Translations under genes and position numbers: made by a program | The notes under the pieces: generated by a model | Database searches by the model: none | Told to the model about the DNA's origin: nothing | The model's input: the letters and a program-made list of their open reading frames with translations, nothing else | Shown here: positions 16,023 to 24,296 of the stretch, piece after piece | How positions within the stretch are numbered: the stretch's first letter is position 1 | Layout of the letters: every line of letters begins with the position of its first letter | Origin: Streptomyces lavendulae subsp. lavendulae | GTDB lineage: Bacteria; Actinomycetota; Actinomycetes; Streptomycetales; Streptomycetaceae | DNA length: 64,000 nucleotides | Assembly: GCF_002803845.1 (NCBI RefSeq) | Contig: NZ_CP024985.1 | Location: forward strand, 6,769,501 to 6,833,500 | Reading direction: 5' to 3'

Positions 16023-16625
16023 GCCCTGCCGGGCCGGCGAGCCGCCCGGCCCGGCCGGACCGACCGTCCTGCCCCCGCCAGGGCCGGACGGCCCGAGTCC
16101 GGCCGGCGAGGCCGACGGCTGCGCGGGCCTGTCCGGCACCACCGGTTCGCGGCGCCCGCCTTCCCGGCCCTCGCCGGCGCGGACCGTCCGGCCCGGTGCC
16201 GGGCAGGTCGCGGCCGCCCACCAGCCGCCCTGCCGGGCTTCCGGGCGGGGGCCCGGACCGGCTGACCCGCCCCTGCCGGGGGCGGCGGTCCGGGCCGGCG
16301 AGCCGGTGGCCGCCCTGCCGGCGTCGCCGCGCGGGCCCGTCATCCGGCACCACCCGCCTCACGGTGCCCCCCCAGGGCGCCCCCGCCCCTGCCGGGCTTC
16401 CGCCCGGGGGCCGGGCCGGCTGTTCCGCCCCTGCCGGGGGCGGCGGTCCGGTCCGGTGAGGCCGGTGGCTGCCCCGCCGGGGTCGCTGCGCGGGCCCGTG
16501 GTCCGGTACCACCGGGTCGCGGCGCACGCCTCCCGGGCAGGGCGAGGCCGCCCACCGCCCGCCCCTGCCGGGATTCCGGCCGGGGGCCCGGGCCCGCTGT
16601 CCCGCCCCCGCCAGGGGTGGGCCCG
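16023..16625. repeat. GC-rich imperfect tandem repeats
   Basis: About 600 bases are built from three to four degraded copies of one unit. The anchor TGCCGGGCTTCC-like recurs at 16231, 16390 and 16566 (spacing 159 and 176). The block GCGCGGGCC(C/T)GT followed by CCGG(C/T)ACCACC recurs at 16121, 16329 and 16488 (spacing 208 and 159). Translations in all frames are low-complexity Arg/Gly/Pro, and no frame looks like a protein. This region fills most of the 985-bp gap between the acetyltransferase and the GST-like gene. Its role is unknown. Confidence 0.7.
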
Positions 16626-16736
16626 CTCGTCGTTCATGAGGGGTTCCCGCCGGGCCGGGCGGGGGCGTCGCCCCTGTTCGTCCTCCCCCGGCCAGGGGGG
16701 GAGCGTCCGTCATCGTCCACACCCCGGAGGATCAGA

Positions 16737-17375
16737 ATGGTTCCCACCGTCATGCCCCGCACCGCCCCCGTCCCCGCTCCGCGCGGCCGGATCGGGGCCG
16801 GGTTCCTCCCGGTGCCGCACCGGTACCACCTCTACCTCGCCGAAGCCTGTCCGCGGTCCCGGCGCGTCCGCGCCGCCGTCGCCCTGCTCGGCCTCACCGG
16901 GTCCGTCGGGACCACCCTGCTCGCCGCGCCCGCCTCGTACGCCGCCCTGCGCCGCGCCTACGAGGCGGCCGGGCACCACTACGACGGCACCCTCGCCGTT
17001 CCCGCCCTCTGTGACACCTGGAGCGGCCGGGTCGTCAGCAACCACACCCCCGACATCCTCGACGACCTCGCCGTCCGCCTCGCCGGCCGCCCCGACCTGG
17101 CCCCGCCCGCCCCCGCCGCCTTCACCTCCGCCGTCCGCGCCCTCCTCGACCCGGCCGACCCGGTCGCCCCGGCCGCCGAGCGGACCGCCGCCCTGGAGCT
17201 GCTGGAGCGCCGGCTCGCCGTTCGCCCGTACGCTCTGGGGGACCGCCCGACCGTCGCCGACGCCGACCTGTGGGTGGCCCTGCTGGACCCCGCCGTGCTG
17301 CCCGCGGCGGGTCCGCACCTGCGGGCCTACGTCCGCCGCCTGTGCGCCCATCCGGCCTTCGGGGCGGCCTCGTAA
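16737..17375 (+). CDS. Glutathione S-transferase-like protein (omega/hydroquinone-reductase type)
   Basis: This is a 212-residue thioredoxin-fold/GST-like protein. The N-terminal half has RYHLYLAEACPRSRR with Cys38 in the position of the catalytic Cys of glutathionyl-hydroquinone reductases. ALCDTWSGRVVSNHTPDIL follows, equivalent to the P-x-L-x-D...SNES binding segment. The C-terminal half is the helical GST domain (LGDRPTVADADLWVALL). The family is usually about 320 residues, so this is a compact version. Streptomyces uses mycothiol, so the thiol cofactor is uncertain. ATG 16737 has GGAGGATC at good spacing. An upstream sulfur-type leader peptide on the same strand hints at thiol-linked control. 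Confidence 0.8.
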   Translation: MVPTVMPRTAPVPAPRGRIGAGFLPVPHRYHLYLAEACPRSRRVRAAVALLGLTGSVGTTLLAAPASYAALRRAYEAAGHHYDGTLAVPALCDTWSGRVVSNHTPDILDDLAVRLAGRPDLAPPAPAAFTSAVRALLDPADPVAPAAERTAALELLERRLAVRPYALGDRPTVADADLWVALLDPAVLPAAGPHLRAYVRRLCAHPAFGAAS

Positions 17376-17382
17376 CGCAGCG

Positions 17383-17443
17383 GCGCAACGAATCGCCGCA
17401 CACCCCGCAGAACGCGCAACGAATCGATGCGCCCAGCGCAACG
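17383..17443. promoter_or_regulatory. Phased GCGCAACG repeats upstream of davA
   Basis: An exact 13-base sequence, GCGCAACGAATCG, occurs at 17383-17395 and again at 17414-17426, 31 bp apart (three helical turns). A third partial copy, GCGCAACG, is at 17436-17443, 22 bp further. They lie between the GST-like stop and the amidase start and are the obvious operator for the amidase/oxygenase pair. The GCGCAA core is shared with the permease operator at 3558-3635, which suggests an Lrp/AsnC-type regulator. Confidence 0.6.
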
Positions 17444-17519
17444 CTCACTACTTGTACCGATCGAACGCCCGAACGTACCGTTTTACGACCCCCACCCCAC
17501 CTGTCACAGAGGTACGCCC

Positions 17520-18320
17520 ATGCCCCCGCTGCGCACCGCACTCCTCCAGAGCTCCGGACGGCTCGGCGACACCGCCGAGAACCTGAAGCGGCTCGACGAG
17601 GCCGCCGCGCGCGCCGCACAGGGCGGGGCCGGGCTCCTCGTGACCTCGGAGATGTTCCTGACCGGCTACGCGCTGGACCTCCAGGACGTCCCCGGCCTCG
17701 CCGAAGCGGCCGACGGCCCGTCCGCCGTCGCCATCGGCGAGATCGCCCGCCGCCACGGGATCGCCGTCCTGTACGGCTACCCCGAGAAGGCGGGCGACGC
17801 GGTCTTCAACTCGGCGCAGCTGATCGGCCCCGACGGGACCGCGCTCGCCAACTACCGCAAGACCCACCTCTTCGGCTGCTTCGAGCAGGACGCCTTCACC
17901 CCCGGCGACACCCCCGTCGTCCAGGCGGACCTGAACGGCCTGCGCATCGGCATCATGATCTGCTACGACGTGGAGTTCCCCGAGAACGTACGGGCCCACG
18001 GGCTGGCCGGGACCGACCTCCTCCTGGTCCCGACCGCCCAGATGCACCCGTTCCAGTTCGTGGCCGAGCAGCTGGTGCCCGTCCGCGCCTTCGAGAACCA
18101 GATGTACATCGCGTACGTCAACCGGACCGGCCCCGAGGGCGAGTTCGAGTTCGTCGGCCTCAGCTGCCTCGCCAGTCCCGACGGGGTCACCCGCACCCGG
18201 GCCGGGCGCGGCGAGGAGATGGTGTTCGGCGAGGCCGACCCCGAGCTCCTGCAGGCCTCGCGCGAGACCAATCCGTACCTGCGCGACCGCCGCCCCGGGC
18301 TCTACGCCTCCCTCGTCTGA
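17520..18320 (+). CDS. davA: Nitrilase-superfamily amidase, 5-aminovaleramidase (DavA)-like
   Basis: This is a 266-residue carbon-nitrogen hydrolase. The catalytic triad is visible as Glu44 in VTSEMFLTGY, Lys114 in NYRKTHLFG and Cys148 in GIMICYDVEFPEN. Sequence runs such as AEAADGPSAV and VLYGYPEK closely follow Pseudomonas DavA. It would hydrolyse the amide produced by the oxygenase encoded next: 5-aminovaleramide if lysine is the substrate, or 4-guanidinobutyramide if arginine is. ATG 17520 follows AGAGGTACG. The oxygenase gene starts 63 bp downstream, so they form an operon. The family is confident; the exact substrate is not. Confidence 0.82.
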   Translation: MPPLRTALLQSSGRLGDTAENLKRLDEAAARAAQGGAGLLVTSEMFLTGYALDLQDVPGLAEAADGPSAVAIGEIARRHGIAVLYGYPEKAGDAVFNSAQLIGPDGTALANYRKTHLFGCFEQDAFTPGDTPVVQADLNGLRIGIMICYDVEFPENVRAHGLAGTDLLLVPTAQMHPFQFVAEQLVPVRAFENQMYIAYVNRTGPEGEFEFVGLSCLASPDGVTRTRAGRGEEMVFGEADPELLQASRETNPYLRDRRPGLYASLV

Positions 18321-18383
18321 GCCCGCCCCGCCCGCCGCCCGCCCCGCCGCCACCTGCCCGACCCCGCAAGGAGACGTACCCCC

Positions 18384-20081
18384 ATGACGTCCACGGTGCC
18401 CACCACCGCCGTCCCGCACAGCGACGGTCAGCCCCCGATCACCATGTTCGGGCCGGACTTCCCGTACGCGTACGACGACTTCCTCGCCCACCCGGCGGGC
18501 CTCGGTCAGATACCGGCGACCGAGCACGGCACCGAGGTCGCCGTCATCGGCGGCGGTCTGTCCGGCATCATCTCCGCCTACGAGCTGATGAAGATGGGCC
18601 TCAAGCCCGTCGTCTACGAGGCCGACCAGATCGGCGGCCGGCTGCGCACCGTCGGCTTCGAGGGCGCGGGCACCGAGGGCCTGACCGCGGAGATGGGCGC
18701 CATGCGCTTCCCGCCGTCCTCCACCGCCCTCCAGCACTACATCGACCTGGTCGGCCTGGTCACGGAGCCCTTCCCGAACCCGCTCGCCGAGTCCACCCCC
18801 TCGACGGTCGTCGACCTCAAGGGCGAGACGCACTACGCCGAGACCATCGCCGACCTGCCGCAGATCTACCGCGACGTGTCGGCCGCGTGGAACGCCTGCC
18901 TGGACGAGGGCGCCGACTTCTCCGACATGAACACCGCGATGCGCGAGCGGGACGTCCCGCGCATCCGCGAGATCTGGGCCAAGCTCGTCGAGAAGCTCGA
19001 CGACGAGACCTTCTACGGCTTCCTGTGCAAGTCGGAGGCCTTCAAGTCCTTCCGCAAGCGCGAGATCTTCGGCCAGGTCGGCTTCGGTACCGGCGGCTGG
19101 GACACCGACTTCCCGAACTCCATCCTGGAGATCCTGCGCGTCGTCTACACCGAGGCGGACGACCACCACCGCGGCATCGTCGGCGGCTCGCAGCAGCTGC
19201 CGCTGCGCCTGTGGGAGCGCGAGCCCGAGAAGATCCTGCACTGGGCCCAGGGCACCTCCCTGTCCTCCCTGCACGAGGGCGCCCCGCGCCCGGCCGTGAC
19301 CCGCCTGCACCGCACCGCCGGCAACCGCATCACGGTCACCGACGCCTCCGGCGACATCCGCACGTACCGCGCCGCGATCTTCACGGCCCAGTCGTGGATG
19401 CTCCTGTCGAAGATCGAGTGCGACGACACGCTGTTCCCGATCGACCACTGGACGGCGATCGAGCGCACCCACTACATGGAGTCGTCCAAGCTGTTCGTCC
19501 CCGTCGACCGGCCGTTCTGGCTGGACAAGGACGAGGAGACGGGCCGCGACGTCATGTCGATGACGCTGACCGACCGCATGACCCGCGGCACCTACCTGCT
19601 GGACAACGGCCCCGACCAGCCGGCCGTCATCTGCCTCTCGTACACCTGGTGCGACGACAGCCTCAAGTGGCTGCCGCTGTCCGCGAACGAGCGGATGGAG
19701 GTCATGCTGAAGTCCCTCGGCGAGATCTACCCCAAGGTCGACATCCGCCGTCACATCATCGGCAACCCGGTGACCGTGTCCTGGGAGGACGAGCCCTACT
19801 TCATGGGCGCGTTCAAGGCCAACCTGCCGGGCCACTACCGCTACCAGCGGCGCCTGTTCACCCACTTCATGCAGGACCGCCTCCCCGAGGACAAGCGCGG
19901 CATCTTCCTCGCGGGCGACGACATCTCCTGGACGGCCGGCTGGGCCGAGGGTGCCGTCCAGACCGCCCTGAACGCGGTCTGGGGCGTCATGCACCACCTG
20001 GGCGGCTCCACCGACGCGAGCAACCCCGGCCCCGGCGACGTCTACGACGAGATCGCCCCGGTCGAGCTCCCCGAGGACTGA
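18384..20081 (+). CDS. davB: Flavin monoamine oxidase-type amino-acid 2-monooxygenase (DavB-like)
   Basis: This 565-residue flavoenzyme belongs to the lysine 2-monooxygenase family, converting an L-amino acid with O2 to the chain-shortened amide plus CO2. The FAD dinucleotide fold VAVIGGGLSGIISAYELM is at about residues 52-70, with the following Glu in VVYEA. FGQVGFGTGGWDTDFPNS, SLTY-like SLSYTW and the C-terminal FLAGDDISWTAGWAEGAVQT segment are near-identical in plan to Pseudomonas DavB. Length also matches. AAGGAGACG precedes ATG 18384. Paired with the DavA-like amidase, it converts lysine to 5-aminovalerate or, as reported in Streptomyces griseus for arginine oxygenase, arginine to 4-guanidinobutyrate. 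Confidence 0.85.
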   Translation: MTSTVPTTAVPHSDGQPPITMFGPDFPYAYDDFLAHPAGLGQIPATEHGTEVAVIGGGLSGIISAYELMKMGLKPVVYEADQIGGRLRTVGFEGAGTEGLTAEMGAMRFPPSSTALQHYIDLVGLVTEPFPNPLAESTPSTVVDLKGETHYAETIADLPQIYRDVSAAWNACLDEGADFSDMNTAMRERDVPRIREIWAKLVEKLDDETFYGFLCKSEAFKSFRKREIFGQVGFGTGGWDTDFPNSILEILRVVYTEADDHHRGIVGGSQQLPLRLWEREPEKILHWAQGTSLSSLHEGAPRPAVTRLHRTAGNRITVTDASGDIRTYRAAIFTAQSWMLLSKIECDDTLFPIDHWTAIERTHYMESSKLFVPVDRPFWLDKDEETGRDVMSMTLTDRMTRGTYLLDNGPDQPAVICLSYTWCDDSLKWLPLSANERMEVMLKSLGEIYPKVDIRRHIIGNPVTVSWEDEPYFMGAFKANLPGHYRYQRRLFTHFMQDRLPEDKRGIFLAGDDISWTAGWAEGAVQTALNAVWGVMHHLGGSTDASNPGPGDVYDEIAPVELPED

Positions 20082-20102
20082 TCCCCCCGGGAACCCATGG
20101 CC

Positions 20103-20140
20103 ACGGGCCGCCCCCGCGCACGAGCGCGGCGGCGGCCCGT
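20103..20140. terminator. Bidirectional terminator hairpin
   Basis: ACGGGCCGCC (20103-20112) pairs perfectly with GGCGGCCCGT (20131-20140), followed by TTCTC. It lies between the convergent davB-like gene and the minus-strand gene ending at 20143, so it can serve both. Confidence 0.75.
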
Positions 20141-20142
20141 TC

Positions 20143-20778
20143 TCATGCCCGCCGCCCGTCCTCCAGGGCGCGCGTCCAGATCTGGTGCCTGCGCAGACGG
20201 TGGGCGAAGCGCACCTCGACGCGCTCCCGCACGTCCGGCAGCCCGGGCGGCCTGCGGCCCAGCCCGAGGCCGCACCCCGCGCACAGGGTGTACCTCCCGT
20301 ACCCGTCCCCGCCCCACTCCACCGTCCCCCGGCCGGTCCCGCACACGGGGCACGCGCCGTCCCGGCCCTGGTGGCCTTCGAGGTCCCACCGCCCGCGCAT
20401 CACCGAGGGCATCACCTCGACGAGCCGCCCGGCCGGATGGAACTCCGGGTCCGGCCAGAACAGCCACTGCGACGGCTGCGGCGGGTCCGCCCGCCGCACC
20501 CCCGCCCGCTTCTGCGCCCGCCGCCCGACCTGCCAGGCGGCGAGCTCCGCAAGCCACAGCCGCCGCGCCTCGTCGAGCTCCTCCACCGCCCGCACCAGCG
20601 ACCCGGGGTCCTCGTCCAGGTCGCGCGGGATCCCCGCACTGCGGCACAGGTGGTGGTAGGTGGCGTAGAAGCCGTACGGGGCGAATTCCGTCAGGCAGGT
20701 GCGCAGTGCCGACAGCCTCCGGTACGGCGGGCGGGCGGAGTCGTGCACCCGGAGCCGGTGCGTCGCGAAACTGGCCAT
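20143..20778 (-). CDS. Conserved hypothetical with C-terminal zinc ribbon
   Basis: This is a 211-residue protein of unknown function. The C-terminal part carries two CxxC knuckles, CPVCGTGRG and CAGCGLGLG, about 20 residues apart, which should bind zinc. The N-terminal half is helical and charged (RLSALRTCLTEF, LDEARRLWLAELAAW). A Pro/Trp-rich stretch WLFWPDPEFHPAGRLVEV links the two. ATG 20778 lies 10 bases after the stop of the DUF5995-type gene on the same strand, so the two are probably one transcript. I recognise no catalytic motif. Confidence 0.72.
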   Translation of the reverse strand: MASFATHRLRVHDSARPPYRRLSALRTCLTEFAPYGFYATYHHLCRSAGIPRDLDEDPGSLVRAVEELDEARRLWLAELAAWQVGRRAQKRAGVRRADPPQPSQWLFWPDPEFHPAGRLVEVMPSVMRGRWDLEGHQGRDGACPVCGTGRGTVEWGGDGYGRYTLCAGCGLGLGRRPPGLPDVRERVEVRFAHRLRRHQIWTRALEDGRRA

Positions 20779-20787
20779 CCGCCGAGG

Positions 20788-21465
20788 CTAGAGGGCGTAC
20801 GCCCCGGTCGCACGGGGTTTCAGGGGCGAGGGGGTGAGCAGGCAGCGGCCGACCAGGCCGACGCCCGCGTCGAGGGACTCGGCGAACTCCTCGGCCAGGT
20901 CGGGGGAGTGCCGCAGCGCCCACAGCAGGCGGGCCGCGGCCCAGGCCCCGGCCCGCGCCCGCTCCAGGCTCCAGGAGCCGATCAGGTGCGTCAGCGGGTC
21001 GGCGACCTCCAGCAGGTCCGGGCCCGGCATCAGGTCCTCCCGGATGCGCTCCTCCAGCGAGACCAGGGTGTCCCCGACCCGGTGGAAGTCGGCTTCGAGG
21101 GCCGCGGGCGGGCATTCCAGGGCGCGGCAGGAGGAGACCACCGCCAGGGCCAGGTCGTGCCCGATGTGGGCGTTGATCCCGGCCAGCGCGTGCTGGAGCG
21201 GCCGTACGCCCGGGTGGCGGCGGTACTGCAGGAGCGGGCGCCAGCAGGCCGGCGCCCGCCCGTCCGTCTCCACCGCCGCCAGGTACCGTTCCGCGAACCG
21301 CACGCCGAGCGTCTCGGCCCGGCGGGGCGCGGGGAGGCCGCCGTGGCCGATCCGGTGGTGCAGGGCCTGCGTGACCGTCAGGTACACCCGGTTGAAGACG
21401 GCCACGCCGTCCTGCGCGGGGAGCCGCTCGTCGAGGGCGCGCATCCGCGCGAGTACCGCTTCCAT
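20788..21465 (-). CDS. DUF5995-family protein
   Basis: This 225-residue protein matches what I know of DUF5995: it begins VLARMRALDERLPAQDGVAVF, has FNRVYLTVTQALHH, WRPLLQYR, and the characteristic ALAGINAHIGHDLALAVV. It is all-helical with conserved His/Asp (NAHIGHDL) that could be a metal site; the function is unknown. The start ATG 21465 has no perfect ribosome binding site, but the motif at the N terminus fixes the frame. It is 76 bp downstream of the permease gene on the same strand and 9 bp upstream of the zinc-ribbon gene. Confidence 0.83.
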   Translation of the reverse strand: MEAVLARMRALDERLPAQDGVAVFNRVYLTVTQALHHRIGHGGLPAPRRAETLGVRFAERYLAAVETDGRAPACWRPLLQYRRHPGVRPLQHALAGINAHIGHDLALAVVSSCRALECPPAALEADFHRVGDTLVSLEERIREDLMPGPDLLEVADPLTHLIGSWSLERARAGAWAAARLLWALRHSPDLAEEFAESLDAGVGLVGRCLLTPSPLKPRATGAYAL

Positions 21466-21541
21466 GCCGGCAGCGTCCCAGCCCGCGCGGCCCGCGCGGG
21501 GGACTTGGCCGCCCGCTTCGCCGGTTCGGGCGAAGCGGGCG

Positions 21542-22936
21542 TCAACGCGGCGTGTCCGGACCGCCCCGGTCGTCGTCGTAGCCGGAGGTGCCCGCGTCGA
21601 GGAGGGGCTCCTGCTTGAGGTGCGGCGGGGCGAAGTGGCGCAGCGCGTGGTAGCCGGTGATCACCACGATCGTGCCGAGCGCGATGCCGCCGAGCTCGAA
21701 GGTGTCGGTGAACTGCAGCTTGACGCCGCCGATGCCGATGATGATGCCCGCCGCGGCCGGCACCAGGTTCAGCGGGTTGCGCAGGTCCACCCCGCCGTTG
21801 ATCCAGATCTGCGCGCCGAGCAGGCCGATCATGCCGTACAGGATGACGGTGATGCCGCCGAGCACCCCGCCCGGGATCGCGGCGACGACCGCGCCGAACT
21901 TGGGGCACAGGCCGAAGAGCAGGGCGAAGCCGGCCGCGGCCCAGTAGGCCGCCGTGGAGTACACGCGGGTGGCGGCCATGACGCCGATGTTCTCGGAGTA
22001 CGTGGTGTTCGGGGGGCCGCCGACGGCCGTGGAGAGCATGGAGGCGGCGCCGTCGGCGGCGATGGCGGTGCCCAGCTTGTCGTCGAGCGGGTCGCCGGTC
22101 ATCTCGCCGACGGCCTTGATGTGACCGGCGTTCTCCGCGATCAGTGCGATCACCACCGGCAGCGCGATGAGGATCGCCGACCACTCGAACTGCGGGGCGT
22201 GGAAGGACGGGAGGCCGATCCAGGGGGCCTGGGAGACGCCGGAGAGGTCGAGGCGCCAGTGGTCCACCGCCTCGGGGCCGCCCGTCGTCGAGTGGATCAT
22301 GCCGAAGACCAGGTCGAAGATCCAGGAGATCGTGTAGCCGAAGACCAGGCCCAGGAAGATGGCGATCCGCGACCAGAACCCGCGCAGGCAGACCACGGCC
22401 ATGCCCGTGAACAGCATGGTCAGCAGCGCCGTCCACTGGTCCTGCGGCCAGTACGTCGAGGCCGTCACCGGCGCCAGGTTGAAGCCGATCAGCATCACGA
22501 CCGCGCCCGTCACCACCGGCGGCATCGCCGCGTGGATGATCCGCGCGCCGAACCGCTGGACGGCCAGCCCCGCCAGGAACAGCGCCACGCCGACCACGAA
22601 CACCGCACCCGTGACGACCGCGCTGTCGCCGCCGCCCGCCCGGATCGCCGCGGCGACACCGACGAAGGAGAGCGAGCAGCCCAGGTAGGAGGGCACCCGG
22701 CCGCGGGTGGCGAGCAGGAAGATGACGGTCGCGATGCCCGACATCATGATCGCCAGGTTCGGGTCCAGGCCCATGAGGACCGGAGCGACGAAACTGGCGC
22801 CGAACATCGCCACGACGTGCTGGGCGCCGAGCCCGGCGGTCCGCGGCCACGACAGCCGCTCGTCCGGCCGCACCACCGCGCCGGGGGCGGGGGTCCGCCC
22901 GTCTCCGTGCAGGGTCCAGCGCACGCCGAAGCCCAT
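21542..22936 (-). CDS. Uracil/xanthine permease, NCS2 family
   Basis: This is a 464-residue nucleobase:cation symporter. Multiple membrane helices begin at LGAQHVVAMFGASFVAPVLMG, the family's first segment. The signature GGPPNTTYSENIGVMAATRVYS is the NCS2 substrate-site motif. Glu in IALIAENAGHIKAVG is the conserved binding residue region. I choose ATG 22936 (MGFGVRWTLHGDG) with GGAAGTGG upstream; GTG 22984 would add 16 residues without a clear ribosome binding site. It follows the MFS gene by 78 bp on the same strand and may be co-transcribed. UraA-like uracil import is the likely role, xanthine the alternative. Confidence 0.9.
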   Translation of the reverse strand: MGFGVRWTLHGDGRTPAPGAVVRPDERLSWPRTAGLGAQHVVAMFGASFVAPVLMGLDPNLAIMMSGIATVIFLLATRGRVPSYLGCSLSFVGVAAAIRAGGGDSAVVTGAVFVVGVALFLAGLAVQRFGARIIHAAMPPVVTGAVVMLIGFNLAPVTASTYWPQDQWTALLTMLFTGMAVVCLRGFWSRIAIFLGLVFGYTISWIFDLVFGMIHSTTGGPEAVDHWRLDLSGVSQAPWIGLPSFHAPQFEWSAILIALPVVIALIAENAGHIKAVGEMTGDPLDDKLGTAIAADGAASMLSTAVGGPPNTTYSENIGVMAATRVYSTAAYWAAAGFALLFGLCPKFGAVVAAIPGGVLGGITVILYGMIGLLGAQIWINGGVDLRNPLNLVPAAAGIIIGIGGVKLQFTDTFELGGIALGTIVVITGYHALRHFAPPHLKQEPLLDAGTSGYDDDRGGPDTPR

Positions 22937-23014
22937 GTCCCACCACTTCCGTTCCACCGGGTCGTCAAACAACGTGGCCGGCACGCCGGTACGACGTGAC
23001 GACCAGCCGTTATA

Positions 23015-24241
23015 TTACGGCTGGATAGAGGCGGGTTCGTCCCGATTCGCTGTGCCGGACGCCCCCGGTGCCCCCCTGCCGCGCAGTACGGCCGCGCCCG
23101 CGATCAGGGCGAACGCGAGCAGCGTGACCAGTGCGAAGGAGACCACGAGCGAGGTCGCGTCCGCTACCGCGCCGATCGCCGACGGTGCGATCAGCCCCGA
23201 GGTGTACGTGATCGTCGCGACCCCCGCGATCGCCTGCGCCGGGGCCGGTCCGCTGCGCGCCGCCGCCGCGAACGCCAGCGGCACCACCACCGCGATACCG
23301 AGCCCGATCAGCCCGAAGCCGCCCACGGCCGCGGCCGGATGGCGGACCGTCACCACCAGCAGCCCGCCCGCGGTGGCCAGGACGCCGCCCGCCCGGACCG
23401 TGCGCACCGCTCCGAAGCGGTCCACCACCCGGTCCCCGGCCAGCCGGGCCAGGGCCATGGTCAGCGCGAACGCGGTGGTCGAGGCGGCGGCCAGGCCCGC
23501 GTCGGTGTGCAGCACGTCCCGCAGGTACACGCCCGACCAGTCCAGGCTCGCGCCCTCGGCGAAGACCGCGCAGAACCCGACGAGCCCGATCAGCAGGGCG
23601 GACCGCGGCGGCAGCGCGAAGTGCGCGGGTGCCTCGGCGTCCCGGTCGCCGCGCACGTCGAGCACGCCCCGCGCGGCCACCAGCCCGGCCGCCGTCAGGG
23701 CGAGCGCGGCGATCAGGTGGTGCAGCCGGGCGTCGGCCCCCGCGTGCGCCGCGACCGTCCCGGCCGCCGAACCGAGCAGGGCGCCCACGCTCCACATGCC
23801 GTGCAGCGAGGACATGATGGAGCGGCCGAGACGGTTCTCGGTCTCCACGCCCAGCGCGTTCATCGCGACGTCGGCCATGCCCGCGGTGGCTCCGTAGACG
23901 AACAGCACGCAGCACAGCACCGCAAAGTCCGGGGCCAGGCTCGGCAGGACCAGGGAGAGGGTCCACAGCGCGAGCAGGCCGCGCAGGGCGTTGCGGGCCC
24001 CGAACCGGTGGTTGATCCGGCCGGCCAGCGGCATCGCGAGGGCCGCGCCGAGCGCCGGGAAGGCGAGGGCCAGGCCCAGGGTGCCCGCGCTGAGCCCGGC
24101 GTGTTCCTGGATCCAGGGGATGCGGGTGGCGAAGGACCCGGTGACGGCGCCGTGGGCGCAGAAGACCGCGGCGATGGCGAAGCGGGCGTGGCGCAGGCGC
24201 GCCGGGCTGGGGTCGGGTTCCCCGGTCGTGGACCGTGTCAT
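23015..24241 (-). CDS. MFS transporter
   Basis: This is a 408-residue, 12-helix major facilitator carrier. The N-terminal half includes SFATRIPWIQEHAGLSAG and PLAGRINHRFGARN (loop 2-3 motif). GMADVAMNALGVETENRLG is typical of the YbjJ/fucose-permease-like branch. The TAA stop lies in an unusually AT-rich patch (TTATATTACGG). ATG 24241 faces the divergent ROK regulator, with a palindrome in between. Regulation by that repressor is likely; the substrate (a sugar or an aromatic) is unknown. Confidence 0.9.
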   Translation of the reverse strand: MTRSTTGEPDPSPARLRHARFAIAAVFCAHGAVTGSFATRIPWIQEHAGLSAGTLGLALAFPALGAALAMPLAGRINHRFGARNALRGLLALWTLSLVLPSLAPDFAVLCCVLFVYGATAGMADVAMNALGVETENRLGRSIMSSLHGMWSVGALLGSAAGTVAAHAGADARLHHLIAALALTAAGLVAARGVLDVRGDRDAEAPAHFALPPRSALLIGLVGFCAVFAEGASLDWSGVYLRDVLHTDAGLAAASTTAFALTMALARLAGDRVVDRFGAVRTVRAGGVLATAGGLLVVTVRHPAAAVGGFGLIGLGIAVVVPLAFAAAARSGPAPAQAIAGVATITYTSGLIAPSAIGAVADATSLVVSFALVTLLAFALIAGAAVLRGRGAPGASGTANRDEPASIQP

Positions 24242-24246
24242 GGGCG

Positions 24247-24277
24247 TAAACTATCAGGGACCCTTCCTGATGGTTAA
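24247..24277. promoter_or_regulatory. Palindromic operator between MFS and ROK genes
   Basis: TAAACTATCAGG (24247-24258) and CCTGATGGTTAA (24266-24277) are inverted copies agreeing at 10 of 12 positions around a 7-base centre. It occupies nearly the whole 55-bp gap between two divergent starts. That is the classical place for an operator bound by the adjacent ROK repressor. It is locally AT-rich, as expected for overlapping promoters. Confidence 0.65.
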
Positions 24278-24296
24278 TGATTTCCCCCTCCTTAAG

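Noticed and set aside
15037..16722. A 561-codon minus frame extending the acetyltransferase upstream
   Set aside because: The added 320 residues are Arg/Gly/Pro repeats translated from the GC-rich tandem repeats. The acetyltransferase start at 15750 is the natural one.
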